Source: CAWDMN01 sp963803155
GTDB lineage: Bacteria > Acidobacteriota > Terriglobia > Versatilivoradales > Versatilivoraceae
NCBI GenBank assembly: GCA_963803155.1
Contig: CAWDMN010000054.1
Coordinates: 36,851-100,850, forward strand
Direction: 5' to 3'
Length of the DNA: 64,000 nt
Shown: in pieces, positions 11,001-19,504 of the stretch
Layout: each line of letters starts with the position of its first letter
Numbering within the stretch: the first letter of the stretch is position 1
Notes under the pieces: generated by a model
Database searches by the model: none
Seen by the model: the letters and a program-made list of their open reading frames with translations, nothing else
Told to the model about the DNA's origin: nothing
Position numbers and translations under genes: made by a program

Positions 11001-11062
11001 GCTAACAAATCCGCTCACCGGCGTCCGTCAGCTGACGGATCCGGTGGGGTGGAATGGTTGAC
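11001..11062 (-). other. attC-like site 3' of the antitoxin gene
   Basis: On the minus strand it starts with GTCAACCATTCCAC 8 nt after the antitoxin stop codon and ends GGATTTGTTAGC. The centre is TCCGTCAGCTGACGGA at 11024-11039, framed by CACCGG/CCGGTG. Its layout closely matches the sites at 61896-61957 and 63350-63410, and resembles integron attC sites (inverted RYYYAAC/GTTRRRY ends, imperfect stem). Function is inferred. Confidence 0.5.
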
Positions 11063-11069
11063 ACTGCTT

Positions 11070-11318
11070 TTAGAGTTGAGTTGAACGAACTTTCTTGGAG
11101 GAAGGAATTCGGGTTAGCTTCAATACAAGCCGGAGGGCATCGTTGACCTGCTCTGCCTTAGGAAAGGCCTGAGCAACATCCGAGTCAAGTAAAACCAAGT
11201 TGGTGCCCAGTTTATAACGGCTTGCATATTTTCCTCGTTCCCCGCTCTTAAAAAGTGTCTCCAAATCATATTCGGACCGGAGGTCATCACTGCGATTGTT
11301 TTTTAATTTTTTGTTCAT
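11070..11318 (-). CDS. Antitoxin partner of BrnT-like toxin
   Basis: Small protein of 82 aa. The pattern RSEYDLETLF, then RGKYASRYKLGTNLVLLDSDVAQAF and VNDALRLVLKL matches the CopG-like antitoxins often encoded beside BrnT-type toxins, with a ribbon-helix-helix-like C-terminal half. Its start lies inside the toxin gene (32-nt overlap), so translation is coupled. In BrnT systems the toxin gene comes first, as here. An attC-like site follows its stop, suggesting that the pair is or was a mobile cassette. Confidence 0.75.
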   Translation of the reverse strand: MNKKLKNNRSDDLRSEYDLETLFKSGERGKYASRYKLGTNLVLLDSDVAQAFPKAEQVNDALRLVLKLTRIPSSKKVRSTQL

Positions 11319-11577
11319 AGGTTTTTCTTTCCGATTTTGTTAAGGGCCGTGCGCTGATGATCCGGACAGCATCCCCTCTATCGAGGTGTGACACAATAAG
11401 AGGTTGATGCCGCACTGAGAATCCAACAGTCAAAAAGCGCCGCTCAATCATTGAATGATCGGGATCCGGAGCGGTGGCCGACAAAGGGTCACCCAAAACG
11501 GTGGCCGCTTCCTGAAACGAGACTTTGTGTTTCCTTTGATTAAGAGCCTCTTTGCCAGTATCCCATTCGAATTTCAT
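11287..11577 (-). CDS. brnT: BrnT-family ribonuclease toxin
   Basis: Protein of 96 aa with the BrnT signature: FEWDTGKEALNQRKHKVSFQEA at the N-terminus, then ERRFLTVGF, VSHLDRGDAVRIISARPLTKSERKTYE. BrnT proteins are RelE-fold ribonucleases that inhibit translation when released from their antitoxin. The ATG at 11577 lacks a good Shine-Dalgarno sequence. Upstream is the attC-like repeat at 11633-11765. Family assignment is strong; activity is inferred. Confidence 0.85.
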   Translation of the reverse strand: MKFEWDTGKEALNQRKHKVSFQEAATVLGDPLSATAPDPDHSMIERRFLTVGFSVRHQPLIVSHLDRGDAVRIISARPLTKSERKTYEQKIKKQSQ

Positions 11578-11632
11578 GTTTCAATTTTAGTCGAGAAGGA
11601 TTGAACTGTCCATGTTGTTTCGGACTATGAAG

Positions 11633-11765
11633 TGCCAACGCTTGGGATTAGCCGCCACGGCCGGAATGATTTCTGAACAAAGAATGTTTTTTGAACCTGG
11701 CAATGCCCACGAAAGAAACCGCTGGTCCGTCAGCTGACGGATCGGCTGGACCCCTGGGTTGGCAC
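11633..11765 (-). other. attC-like site, long form (copy 1)
   Basis: About 133 bp on the minus strand, starting GTGCCAACCCAGGGG and ending GGCTAATCCCAAGCGTTGGC. The end resembles the paired L'/R' boxes of an integron attC. TCCGTCAGCTGACGGA (11726-11741) sits at a hairpin tip flanked by AGCGG/CGGCT. Copies with the same order are at 12536-12666, 61010-61140 and (without the tip) 59676-59799. Each lies directly upstream of a gene. Confidence 0.45.
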
Positions 11766-11958
11766 GACTTTTCCGGACATGACGAAACTGCCAGCCCTCC
11801 CGGGATTTGTTTTTAGCTTTGCATTCAACCGGCACTTTCGTTGCCGGGACCTTTCCTGGCCTAGAATTATAAACTACGAAATACTCGAAATTCGCGAAAA
11901 GCTCAGGGTCGTATTTTTTAGCGATTTTCGTAGTTCCCATTTCGGCGCCAACGAAAGA
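11766..11958. other. Spacer within the cassette-like array
   Basis: It contains the outer, less conserved half of the long repeat seen also upstream of 61010 (GCCAGGAAAG, then CAAATCCCGGGAGG). A minus-strand ORF of 117 codons (11587-11940) runs across this repeat; I take it to be non-coding because it is built mostly of repeat sequence. Confidence 0.4.
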
Positions 11959-12078
11959 GGTTAACCGGCCCAGCCTGCTCGAAGCGATGAGCGGAGCCGA
12001 GACGAACGAACGGTACGGATGACGAAGAGTGCTGACCTGCCAGTGCAGGCTGGGTCCGAGTTGAACGAGGGATTAGGC
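11959..12078 (-). other. attC-like site 3' of the 4-TM protein gene
   Basis: On the minus strand GCCTAATC begins 12 nt after the stop codon at 12091, and the site closes with GGTTAACC. Inside, CCCAGCCTGC and GCAGGCTGGG pair as a 10-bp stem. The end boxes deviate from RYYYAAC/GTTRRRY, so this is a weaker attC candidate. Confidence 0.4.
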
Positions 12079-12090
12079 AAGTCATCGTAT

Positions 12091-12510
12091 TCATCTGCGT
12101 GGAGAACCAAGGGTGGCACCAGCCCAGCTAGTAAGAACCAGAACAGCTGGTACCAACACAGACCTAAAATTGACGTGCGGGTGGAAAAAGAACGCAAGTA
12201 AAAAGGCAAAGACTGCGGACGAGATGCCAACGACGATCCCTGCTGCGACTGAACCTTGGGATGACTTCTTAGCAAGTCGGAGAGAAAAGACAAAGACAAG
12301 TCCGATGCCGACGAGAGCCGTGACCCAAGGTGAAAAGGAAGCCGCAAACTGACCGATAAGTTTCTGATCCGGTGTTCCGCGAACTTGAAATGCTAGGTGA
12401 GCTGCGTAGGCAGTGGTGACGAGAACGGTAGCCAGAAAGGCAAGCACTTGGCTGAGAAGACCAAACAGGATGGGACGCAACCAGGACTGGCGATTAGGAT
12501 CACTTTTCAT
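12091..12510 (-). CDS. Small 4-TM membrane protein of unknown function
   Basis: Protein of 139 aa. Four hydrophobic segments are visible: about residues 12-37 (ILFGLLSQVLAFLATVLVTT), 58-78 (WVTALVGIGLVFVFSL), 86-108 (VAAGIVVGISSAVFAFLLAF) and 115-135 (SVLVPAVLVLTSWAGA). I do not recognise the family. AAGGAG precedes the ATG. The gene sits between two attC-like sites and points away from the integrase remnant at 13050, as expected for an integron cassette gene. Confidence 0.7.
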   Translation of the reverse strand: MKSDPNRQSWLRPILFGLLSQVLAFLATVLVTTAYAAHLAFQVRGTPDQKLIGQFAASFSPWVTALVGIGLVFVFSLRLAKKSSQGSVAAGIVVGISSAVFAFLLAFFFHPHVNFRSVLVPAVLVLTSWAGATLGSPRR

Positions 12511-12535
12511 GGGAGACTCCTTTCTATCAAGGGCG

Positions 12536-12666
12536 GCCTAACAATTGGGGTTAGCTGCCACGGCCAGAAAACTCTTAAAACAAAGAATATTTTTGAAGAT
12601 GTCAATTCCCTCGAAAGAAGCCGCTGGTCCGTCAGCTGACGGATCGGCTGAACCCTGGGTTGGCGA
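12536..12666 (-). other. attC-like site, long form (copy 2)
   Basis: On the minus strand it runs from CGCCAACCC (near 12665) to GGGGTTAGCTGCC read on plus, that is GGCAGCTAACCCCAATTGTTAGGC on minus in two boxes, GCTAACC and GTTAGGC (12536-12542). The tip palindrome TCCGTCAGCTGACGGA is at 12628-12643. The 4-TM gene starts 26 bp further on. DNA to the right (12667-12950) continues the repeat also found left of 61010 and carries no gene. Confidence 0.5.
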
Positions 12667-13016
12667 GGCTTTTTTGGCTGGGTAGTAGCTGCCAGCTCCG
12701 CCCGGGAATTGTTTTTTGCTTTGCGTTCACCAGGCACTTTCAAGTTGCCGGATGCAATCCTGTCTTAGCTTTTCTCTCTCACGGAGGCACGAAGACATGG
12801 AGAATATTTTTGTTTGCTGGCCCAATTATCCCTTTTTTGCGCTCTGTGCCTTGGTGTCTCCGTGTGATTAAATTGCTGCGCCAACCATTGATTGATGGGC
12901 AAATTTGCCCCGACAAGTTGATATTAAGGGTCTTTTCAGACACTTTTGCCCGGCGCCAATATCAAGGCAAATGGTCTCGATAGGAAAAATTTAAGGGATT
13001 TGTCCGTGCAGAGTCA

Positions 13017-13055
13017 AGAAGCAAAAATCAGAAGCAAAAATCAGAAGCAAAAATC
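13017..13055. repeat. Three perfect 13-bp tandem repeats
   Basis: AGAAGCAAAAATC occurs three times in a row just before, and overlapping, the integrase-like coding remnant. Confidence 0.85.
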
Positions 13056-13205
13056 AAAATCCTGGAACAAATCCGCGGGGTGATGCGCTTACAGCATTAC
13101 TCCATTCACACCGAACGGACACACTCGGACTGGATCAAGCGCACCATTGCCTTCCATCGAATGAAGTCGCGTGACGATCTGATCGAGACTCTTCGACGGA
13201 ACCTT
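13050..13205 (+). pseudogene. N-terminal remnant of an IntI/XerC-type tyrosine recombinase
   Basis: The frame through GTG 13080 reads ILEQIRGVMRLQHYSIHTER, then THSDWIKRTIAFHRMKSRDDL. This is the SAM-like N-terminal domain of integron-type integrases, whose usual form is RLKHYS-RTEQAY-DWI-RFI-FH. Similarity stops after about 13190 and no catalytic domain follows, so it is a truncated remnant. It points right, while the cassette-like genes at 11070-12510 point left: this is the divergent geometry of an integron platform. An ordinary IntI-like phage integrase is the alternative source. Confidence 0.65.
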
Positions 13206-13413
13206 GCGCGATGTTATAAAACAGGAGTCAGAATTCAGAATGGCCTCCGAATCGGCCTCCAACAGTTTGCAGCACAAACGGGTGAGCCTTTTGTCACACC
13301 ACTAAATTCTCAGGTCTCGCCGCTGGCGTCTTCATTCTGACTCCTGAATCTGACTTCTGGTTACCTGAGTAGTACCTTATTCTGAACAAGATTCGAACTT
13401 ATCCCGCGGAGCT

Positions 13414-14811
13414 TCATTTTCCATCGATCCGTTTTAGAAATTCTGCCGTTGCCTTCTCCAATTCTTGGATCTGGCTCGCGGAGAGACCATTCTGCACCGG
13501 ATTGCACATCAATTGGCTCGCCAATTCCTCCGCTTTCTGGTCCAGGCGCTTCGACCCCTCCTGTGTCCACGGGTCACGGCGAATTCGGCAAAGAGTCCGG
13601 GGATAATAGAATTCCTTCCGGCAATTCTTCAAGGTGTGGATGGATTCCAGGAATGATCCTCCAATGCCGACTTCGCGCGTAAGGGGGAGCGCCAGAGTGG
13701 AGGAATCAACCGCCACACCGCGTTGGAAGCGCATCAGGTAGGAAATCATTTCGTTGTCCATCACCGCCTGAGCGGGCGAAAAAGTCAGCTCGGATTCCAA
13801 CTGGCCCACTCCCCAAATGCAGGAGACTCCTCCAGCCAGGTGCGTATAAAATCCGAACATTTTTTCCAGAGCGGCCTGGGAGTCCGGGACCATGGATTCC
13901 GTGGAGACCCAGGAGGCCGAAGGCAGATCATAAAACCTTCCCATCAAGCCCGAAAGACAGGCCAGCAGGGCATTTTCGGGAGCTCCGGTGACGGCAATGG
14001 CCGTCCGCATATCAAAAATGTGAGCCAGACCTAGGTTATAAATGCAGGGGCGGCCCGGCTCCAGACTCTGATTGATTACCACTCCCGCCAGGATCTCCGC
14101 ATTCCCCACCGCCGCGGCGCCAGCCAGGGTGATGGGAGCGGAAGTGCCGGCCATGGGTTCTCCATTGATCGTCGTGGGAATGCCGGCCCCCGCCGTGTTC
14201 TTGAAAATCTCCAAGGCCAAGTGAGTCCAGCGCAACGGCCCATGCGCGGTAAATCCGATGCTAAACCAGGGATGGTTGCCGACAATGGGCTTGATCTCTT
14301 TCAGGGCGGAGGCGCCTTGCGGCGTGAAACAAAGCACGCGCAGATGCTTATGGCTGTTGAGAGCCATGATTTTCAAGCCAACAATATCCCGAGCGTCGGG
14401 AGGGATGTCGTCCATGGCCAATCCAAAGATCACGCTGATATTTTCCAACTGATCGAGCAACCGGGAAATGTCCGCCATGTCGGCGGAAGTGAAGAGGCGA
14501 TGAATCCCGTCCTTGAAAATGGACATGCCGGGTACTGACCAGAAATTGGAAGGGCTCCGGGCCGCCAGGGGAGTCGCCTTGCCGGACTTGTCAGTCAATC
14601 CGAACTCTTTCGGGCAAAACTGTAACGACTCCCGCACCAATTCTTCGGGGATTCTCACCACTTGCGCGGAATTTCCGGGACTGGCGCCGGCCGTGATTAA
14701 TTGGCTATAAATATCATCATGCTCGATGCGGATGCCTGGATCCCACAACAGATCCAGGGAGGCTCGGTGTATTTGCTCTGGTGCATTTTCCGGGATATCA
14801 GGAGCTATCAT
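13414..14811 (-). CDS. MttB-family (trimethylamine methyltransferase-like) protein without pyrrolysine
   Basis: Protein of 465 aa, about the usual MttB length. Signatures include HRASLDLLWDPGIRIEHDD at the start, then SGKATPLAARSPSNF, TAHGPLRWTHLALEIFK, TTINGEPMAGTSAPITLAGA and, near the C-terminus, VGIGGSFLESIHTLKNCRKEFYYP. There is no in-frame TAG, so it belongs to the non-pyrrolysine branch whose characterised members demethylate betaines or related quaternary amines with a corrinoid partner. No corrinoid protein gene is adjacent. The ATG at 14811 is chosen because AAGGA lies 6 nt upstream; an in-frame TTG at 14859 would add 16 residues. Substrate unknown. Confidence 0.82.
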   Translation of the reverse strand: MIAPDIPENAPEQIHRASLDLLWDPGIRIEHDDIYSQLITAGASPGNSAQVVRIPEELVRESLQFCPKEFGLTDKSGKATPLAARSPSNFWSVPGMSIFKDGIHRLFTSADMADISRLLDQLENISVIFGLAMDDIPPDARDIVGLKIMALNSHKHLRVLCFTPQGASALKEIKPIVGNHPWFSIGFTAHGPLRWTHLALEIFKNTAGAGIPTTINGEPMAGTSAPITLAGAAAVGNAEILAGVVINQSLEPGRPCIYNLGLAHIFDMRTAIAVTGAPENALLACLSGLMGRFYDLPSASWVSTESMVPDSQAALEKMFGFYTHLAGGVSCIWGVGQLESELTFSPAQAVMDNEMISYLMRFQRGVAVDSSTLALPLTREVGIGGSFLESIHTLKNCRKEFYYPRTLCRIRRDPWTQEGSKRLDQKAEELASQLMCNPVQNGLSASQIQELEKATAEFLKRIDGK

Positions 14812-14988
14812 GACTCGTCCTTTTTTGGGTTCAACTCCTTCTGAATCGGAGTTTTTCAATCAGGTGTTTTCTTTCATGGGTACGTAGAATCTTTTTAACT
14901 ACTCAGCACCCTAGCTGGCAGAAAAACGGGGCGCGCACACGAGGTGCGCGCTTCAATTAAAATACCCCGAAGGGGTTATTGATAATAG

Positions 14989-15033
14989 CCCAGGGTCAGG
15001 AAAGTGGCACGAGGCCACTTTCCTGACCCTGGG
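14989..15033. repeat. Perfect 20-bp hairpin, CCCAGGGT family
   Basis: CCCAGGGTCAGGAAAGTGGC is followed by 5 nt (ACGAG) and its exact reverse complement. The CCCAGGGT end recurs in the hairpins around the REP transposase remnant at 61986 and 62590. Confidence 0.8.
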
Positions 15034-15053
15034 TAAATAAGTTAAAGCATAAA

Positions 15054-15111
15054 GCAGTCTTACGGAAATCCGTCCGTCAGCTGACGGAACGGCGGATTTC
15101 CGTAAGACTGC
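15054..15111. repeat. Perfect 19-bp hairpin with palindromic tip
   Basis: GCAGTCTTACGGAAATCCG (15054-15072) and its reverse complement (15093-15111) enclose 20 nt that begin with the palindrome TCCGTCAGCTGACGGA (15073-15088), a palindrome within a palindrome. Confidence 0.85.
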
Positions 15112-15489
15112 CAAACTTCGGGCAGGACGCCTGCATGGCGAAAATGCCAATTATTTTTGACACGGAGAAAGATCACCTTCCACCCCTCACCCGTCTCGCC
15201 TAAGACCTGAAAGCAGTGCTTTCAGCCCTCTCCCCGCTAACGCGGGGCGAGGGCAGTGTTATATTGCAAACCTTCACTCCGCGCGTGGTGAGAAGGCAGC
15301 TTTTCCTCTCAAAATACTTGCAGCCAATTCCTCTAGCGCATTTCGCATGGTTATTTAATTTACGCGGGCTTAGCGCTGTAAGATGCGTCAGCTCGAAGAG
15401 TGTGACGCATCAGCCATGCTGCCTGGCTGCGCCAACGATGCGCCAAGCGTTGATATGCTAACCCATCCCGCGAGATTATTAAATGAACC

Positions 15490-18400
15490 TTAATGGGGGG
15501 AATCCTTCCGCAGGGCTTTTCGGGCCAGGTAATGAGACATTCCTTTGTCCGGCAGAAAAAACACCTGGCGCAATTGGTCCATCCCCTCCTGTTCTCGTCC
15601 CAGCGCTTGCAGGATCATCCCTTTGCTGAAAGTAGCAGAGCCGGGGAAATGTCCGCCGCTGGCGATATAATCCTCCACTTCCAGGAGAGCCACATTAAGA
15701 CGGCTTTCCCAATCTCGCGCATCAAAATTGCCGAGCCGCTGCGCAGCCAGGCGAGCGAAAGGAGCCTGGCGGGCTTCCCGCGATTGAGCCGCGGCCTGCC
15801 AAAATTTCCGGGCCTGTTCCGGTTGGCCGCAAAGCTCATGCAGAATCCCCAAATAGTATTGGAATCGCGCTGGACGAATAAAAGCCTCCAATCCATCCGC
15901 GGCAAATGAAATCCCCTGAACAGGCTCGCCCAGGGCAGAAGCGAGATGCAGCGCTTCCTCATTCTTGCCCTGCCTCGCCAGGGCAAGAGCTTTCTGCAGC
16001 TGGACCTCCAGGTAAACCTGACGCACATTGGTGCCAAACTCCTCCCGTGGAAAATATCTTTGTCCCCAAAGCTGGCTTGCTTCGGTGAAGTGGCCGCTTT
16101 CCGTTTGGGCCAAAGCCAGCTTTAAGACCAGGGCCGGAGGCATATTGGCAGGGTCTGGATACTTCTTCAATCCCGCGACACGTTCCGCCGGACTTTTCCC
16201 CAATAAACTCATGGCTTGATCGAGGCCGAAATAATTGTCCAAATTCAGTGGATCCGCCTGCACTCCTTCCTGGAAAAGCTCCAGGGCGCGGCTCATCTCT
16301 TGATTGTGGAGCCTGGCATAGCCCAAGTTGCGGTGCAAGACGAGCTGGGATGGATCCAGCTTCCTGGCCGTTTCCCATTCTTGAATGGCCGGATGGGTCA
16401 AGCCTCCCGAGAGGTATACACACCCCAGCAGATAATGAGCGGTCGGGTCGGAAGAGTCCGCCAACAAAGCATTCTCGAGAACTGCCAGCGTTTCGGGACG
16501 GTTGGGGAAAACATAGCGCGTGGATTGCTTCCGGGCAGCCTGATAATCTTCTCTGCCTGAGCCCCCTAGCCGCACTTTACAGTATCCCAAGTAATAAGCC
16601 ACCAGAGGGTAATGCTGAGGAAGCGCCGTGCCGGGTTCTGCCTGGATTTCTTTGGAAGGATAAACGCGCCCAAGCAATTCCACCGCTTCCCGATAAAATC
16701 CCAATCGCATGTAGTCGAGGGCGATTTCGATGACTCTCTCCGGGTCTCCCGCGAGATGAGTCCAGAGGCCCTCATCACTCTGGCCACTCTTGATGCTTTC
16801 GAAGCGCAGGAATGAATTGGGGGGATCGATCGCCCGCCAAAATTCGAGACGTTTTTTGGCTTCCGCCAGATTCCCCAGATGGCGCAGCAGCGCCACCTCC
16901 AGGCAACCCCCCTTCAACGAAAAGGGAGAATTGACCTCTGCCTTTCGGACCAATTCCAATGCTCTGGTCAACCGGCCTTTCCGGGCAGCCAACCGCGCAA
17001 GTTGCAGCAGGGCGGGCGCCCGGAAGGAAGGCATGAGGGAGGAATTTTCCCAGGCAATTTGAGCTTCCCGTTCTTCTCCCAAAAACATCAAAGCATTTCC
17101 GAAATAGTAAAGAGCTTCAGAATCGTTGGACATCCGAGCAATGACTTTCGAGAGCTGACTCTTGGCCTCCTTAAACCGCTTTAGCTGGATCGCCAGCCGG
17201 CCAGCGGCTTTGTTCAACTCGACACTCTCAGGGAAATTCCGGAGGCCCTCCTGATAAGACTCGTAAGCATCCAGGAGCTTGCCCGTGAGTTCATAGTTCT
17301 TCCCTAACTCCAGCGAATCCCCTTCCGCGCGTGAGCCGGCAGGTGGAATTCGATAAGAGGGCATGGGCCCAGTTTTCACTTCACTCTTGGGAGACCAATC
17401 ATACTGGTTTTCGGTGTGTGCCAGCAGAGTGTCGCCAGTGGCTCCCACAATTTCGGCAGTATAAGTTGCGCTTGCTTCTAGTTCCTCAAATGCTTTTTGA
17501 AAGGTTCCGCTTGGCAGCAGGGAAAGCGGCGCTTGCCTGACTGTTTTTCCATCGCTTTTTATCAACAACTGGCCATTAGCGATTTGCCGCGTGACATTGA
17601 TACCCACCTCCAGTTTGATCTTTCCGCCGGCGGACTCCGATCTTTGAAGCTGCAAAGCGCCGTTGAGGTTAACCCGGGAAAATCCGCCAATCTGGCGGAT
17701 CGGCATCCAGTATTCCTTGAATCGCAGGAATTGCTGAGGTTCCAGGAAAGCATAGGTCTCCTGGTTGCGAAAGAGCCCGGCCTGTACTTCCAGATAAGCG
17801 CTGTTGTTATCGGATAGAGCCTTGCGCCAGTCTTTCCCTTCGGCATCCCATCCCCAGGACCAGATCTTCTTGGCGGGCGCTTGATCGATGGGCGAAAAAT
17901 GAGCGACTCCGGACTGGCTCTTTGGATGATAGATCCCCATGAACGGCTCACGGGTGGCATGCGCAAAGCGGGAAACAAAGCCCCGCGTGTGATTGGCGGG
18001 AATGCTTAAATCCAAGCCCGAAGAATCCACCGGCCAGGTGTCGACATCTTTAAATCCATGACTAGCGGTAAACTCCATGGGATATAGGATCCGCGAATCG
18101 TCATCCACTTGGACCGAACCGGTATTCCACCAGTAAAAGCGGTGCCGCAAATCGCTGGCGTTATACAGAGTAATGGTCTGTTCGAGCAAAGAACTGCCGG
18201 GGTGAAGAGTCAAAGCCACACGCCACATCATGCCATAGGGCCGATCGATGTTCCCGACCCAAATCGAAGCGCTGCCATCGGCTTCTTTGACTGTTCCGAA
18301 ATCCACCGGTGAAACCGTCATCCAGTTATGTGAAACGGGAAAGTTGAACTCAATCCCCAATGCCACCCAGGCGCCTCGAAATGCCACCTGCGCGTACTTG

Positions 18401-18765
18401 ATGGAAGGATTGGCATAAAACATTTCCCGGCCATTCGACTTGTCGACACAGCTGTAAAGCCGTCCCCCCAAATCCGGCAGAACGATGACTTTCAAATATT
18501 CATTTTCCAAATTTAACGTGCGCCAGATTTTGTCTGCTTTCTGATTTGTCAGGTTTTCGCGCGTCGTATAAGGATAAGTAATAAATCCGCGGCTATGAAA
18601 CAGCTCAAAGGGAGGATTGACGTCGGGCAACCCTTCTTCGTAAGTGGGCAAGGTAATCTTATCTTCCCAAATTTTCACTTCTCCCGCCGCGCCTTGCAGC
18701 GGGACCAGAGATCCGGAAAGCAGTAAAGCAAGACTGAATGAGAGGAAACGTAATTTGAATTTCAT
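15490..18765 (-). CDS. Exported DUF5107 and TPR-repeat protein
   Basis: Protein of 1091 aa. The start at 18765 begins a Sec signal peptide (KFKLRFLSFSLALLLSGS); an upstream in-frame ATG at 18906 would place 47 polar residues before it. Residues about 40-380 match the DUF5107 beta-sandwich-like domain (VIVLPDLGGRLYSCVDK, HNWMTVSPVDFG, RFYWWNTGSVQVDDD), related in shape to aldose-epimerase/galactose-mutarotase folds. Residues about 470-1085 are tetratricopeptide repeats (EALYYFGNALMFLGEEREA, PTAHYLLGCVYLSGG, LVLHRNLGYARLHNQEMSRA). DUF5107-TPR proteins typically sit in sugar-use loci. A sugar-processing or sensing role in the periplasm is inferred. Confidence 0.85.
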   Translation of the reverse strand: MKFKLRFLSFSLALLLSGSLVPLQGAAGEVKIWEDKITLPTYEEGLPDVNPPFELFHSRGFITYPYTTRENLTNQKADKIWRTLNLENEYLKVIVLPDLGGRLYSCVDKSNGREMFYANPSIKYAQVAFRGAWVALGIEFNFPVSHNWMTVSPVDFGTVKEADGSASIWVGNIDRPYGMMWRVALTLHPGSSLLEQTITLYNASDLRHRFYWWNTGSVQVDDDSRILYPMEFTASHGFKDVDTWPVDSSGLDLSIPANHTRGFVSRFAHATREPFMGIYHPKSQSGVAHFSPIDQAPAKKIWSWGWDAEGKDWRKALSDNNSAYLEVQAGLFRNQETYAFLEPQQFLRFKEYWMPIRQIGGFSRVNLNGALQLQRSESAGGKIKLEVGINVTRQIANGQLLIKSDGKTVRQAPLSLLPSGTFQKAFEELEASATYTAEIVGATGDTLLAHTENQYDWSPKSEVKTGPMPSYRIPPAGSRAEGDSLELGKNYELTGKLLDAYESYQEGLRNFPESVELNKAAGRLAIQLKRFKEAKSQLSKVIARMSNDSEALYYFGNALMFLGEEREAQIAWENSSLMPSFRAPALLQLARLAARKGRLTRALELVRKAEVNSPFSLKGGCLEVALLRHLGNLAEAKKRLEFWRAIDPPNSFLRFESIKSGQSDEGLWTHLAGDPERVIEIALDYMRLGFYREAVELLGRVYPSKEIQAEPGTALPQHYPLVAYYLGYCKVRLGGSGREDYQAARKQSTRYVFPNRPETLAVLENALLADSSDPTAHYLLGCVYLSGGLTHPAIQEWETARKLDPSQLVLHRNLGYARLHNQEMSRALELFQEGVQADPLNLDNYFGLDQAMSLLGKSPAERVAGLKKYPDPANMPPALVLKLALAQTESGHFTEASQLWGQRYFPREEFGTNVRQVYLEVQLQKALALARQGKNEEALHLASALGEPVQGISFAADGLEAFIRPARFQYYLGILHELCGQPEQARKFWQAAAQSREARQAPFARLAAQRLGNFDARDWESRLNVALLEVEDYIASGGHFPGSATFSKGMILQALGREQEGMDQLRQVFFLPDKGMSHYLARKALRKDSPH

Positions 18766-19504
18766 TATTGCCTCGACATCATGATTCCCACAAATTGCTT
18801 GGATTGAAGCTGCAACGCAGACCCGCCCCGGCGGATCTGCGGCTTCTGGCAGAGCTAAATGCCGCAGAGTCGCTGAAAAAAAACGACTCTGCATTACTTG
18901 CCACATGCCGCCACGTCCTTGGCGGTTATTAACCTATGCATAATGGTCTGGAGCTAGAGGCAGGGTTCTTGCCCTCACCCCACGCCTGTGACTGAGTTTT
19001 ACCCACATTTTTTTGACACTCAAGTAATGCCTCGAAATATGTGAGAGAGGAGTTTCCGCAACCATACCCCTATCCCCATAGGGGTGTTAGTCAATAGCCA
19101 GGGGCGTCAGCCCCTGGACAGGGGACCGGACAAAATCTATTCTAGCCCCATCTGGGGCATCAGTTTCCACCCGACTGTCGCTTCTTTGGAGCTCAAATGA
19201 TCTGAACCAACCAAGCCAGGGGCTGACGCCCCTGGCTATTGACTGACGGCCTTTCAGGTCTCAGGTCCAGGAGGAATGGACTTTCAACAAGCGCCAAAAG
19301 CGTTCACTTGGCTCGTTTCAAACCATAAAGGGAAAATATTCCACAGTGTCAAAAAATTGTGGGCAAGACTCAGCGCCAGCGGGGGAGATGGCACGCTCAT
19401 TTTCCTCCTCCAAACTAGTATGCACAGCTTAATAAATATCTTCCCTTCAAAGCATATGTTCGATGCTTACCCCATTACGCAGGAAGAAAAGTATCCTGTT
19501 TCGA
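18766..19504. other. Gene-free region
   Basis: Apart from the inverted repeat pair at 19089-19244, no gene or clear signal was recognised. Confidence 0.5.
19089..19244. repeat. BIME-like pair of inverted REP hairpins
   Basis: A 29-bp stretch (19089-19117, starting AGTCAATAGCCAGGGGC) and its exact reverse complement (19216-19244) lie 98 bp apart. Each arm is itself a hairpin (CCAGGGGC, 4 nt, GCCCCTGG). Confidence 0.85.

Larger units (their letters stand above)
14812..15489. other. Gene-free region with stacked hairpins
   Basis: Between mttB-like and the DUF5107 gene (both minus). Two long hairpins are listed separately. The rest shows no gene. Confidence 0.5.

Noticed and set aside
11587..11940. 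117-codon minus-strand ORF between attC-like sites
   Set aside because: Most of it is read through the long repeat that also occurs at 12536 and 61010, so it is more likely repeat DNA than a gene.
13414..14811. Pyrrolysine-containing MttB
   Set aside because: No in-frame TAG occurs in the gene and no pyl genes are in the window.
14989..15033. Rho-independent terminator
   Set aside because: The 20-bp stem is too long and no T-run follows; its end sequence matches REP-like hairpins elsewhere.
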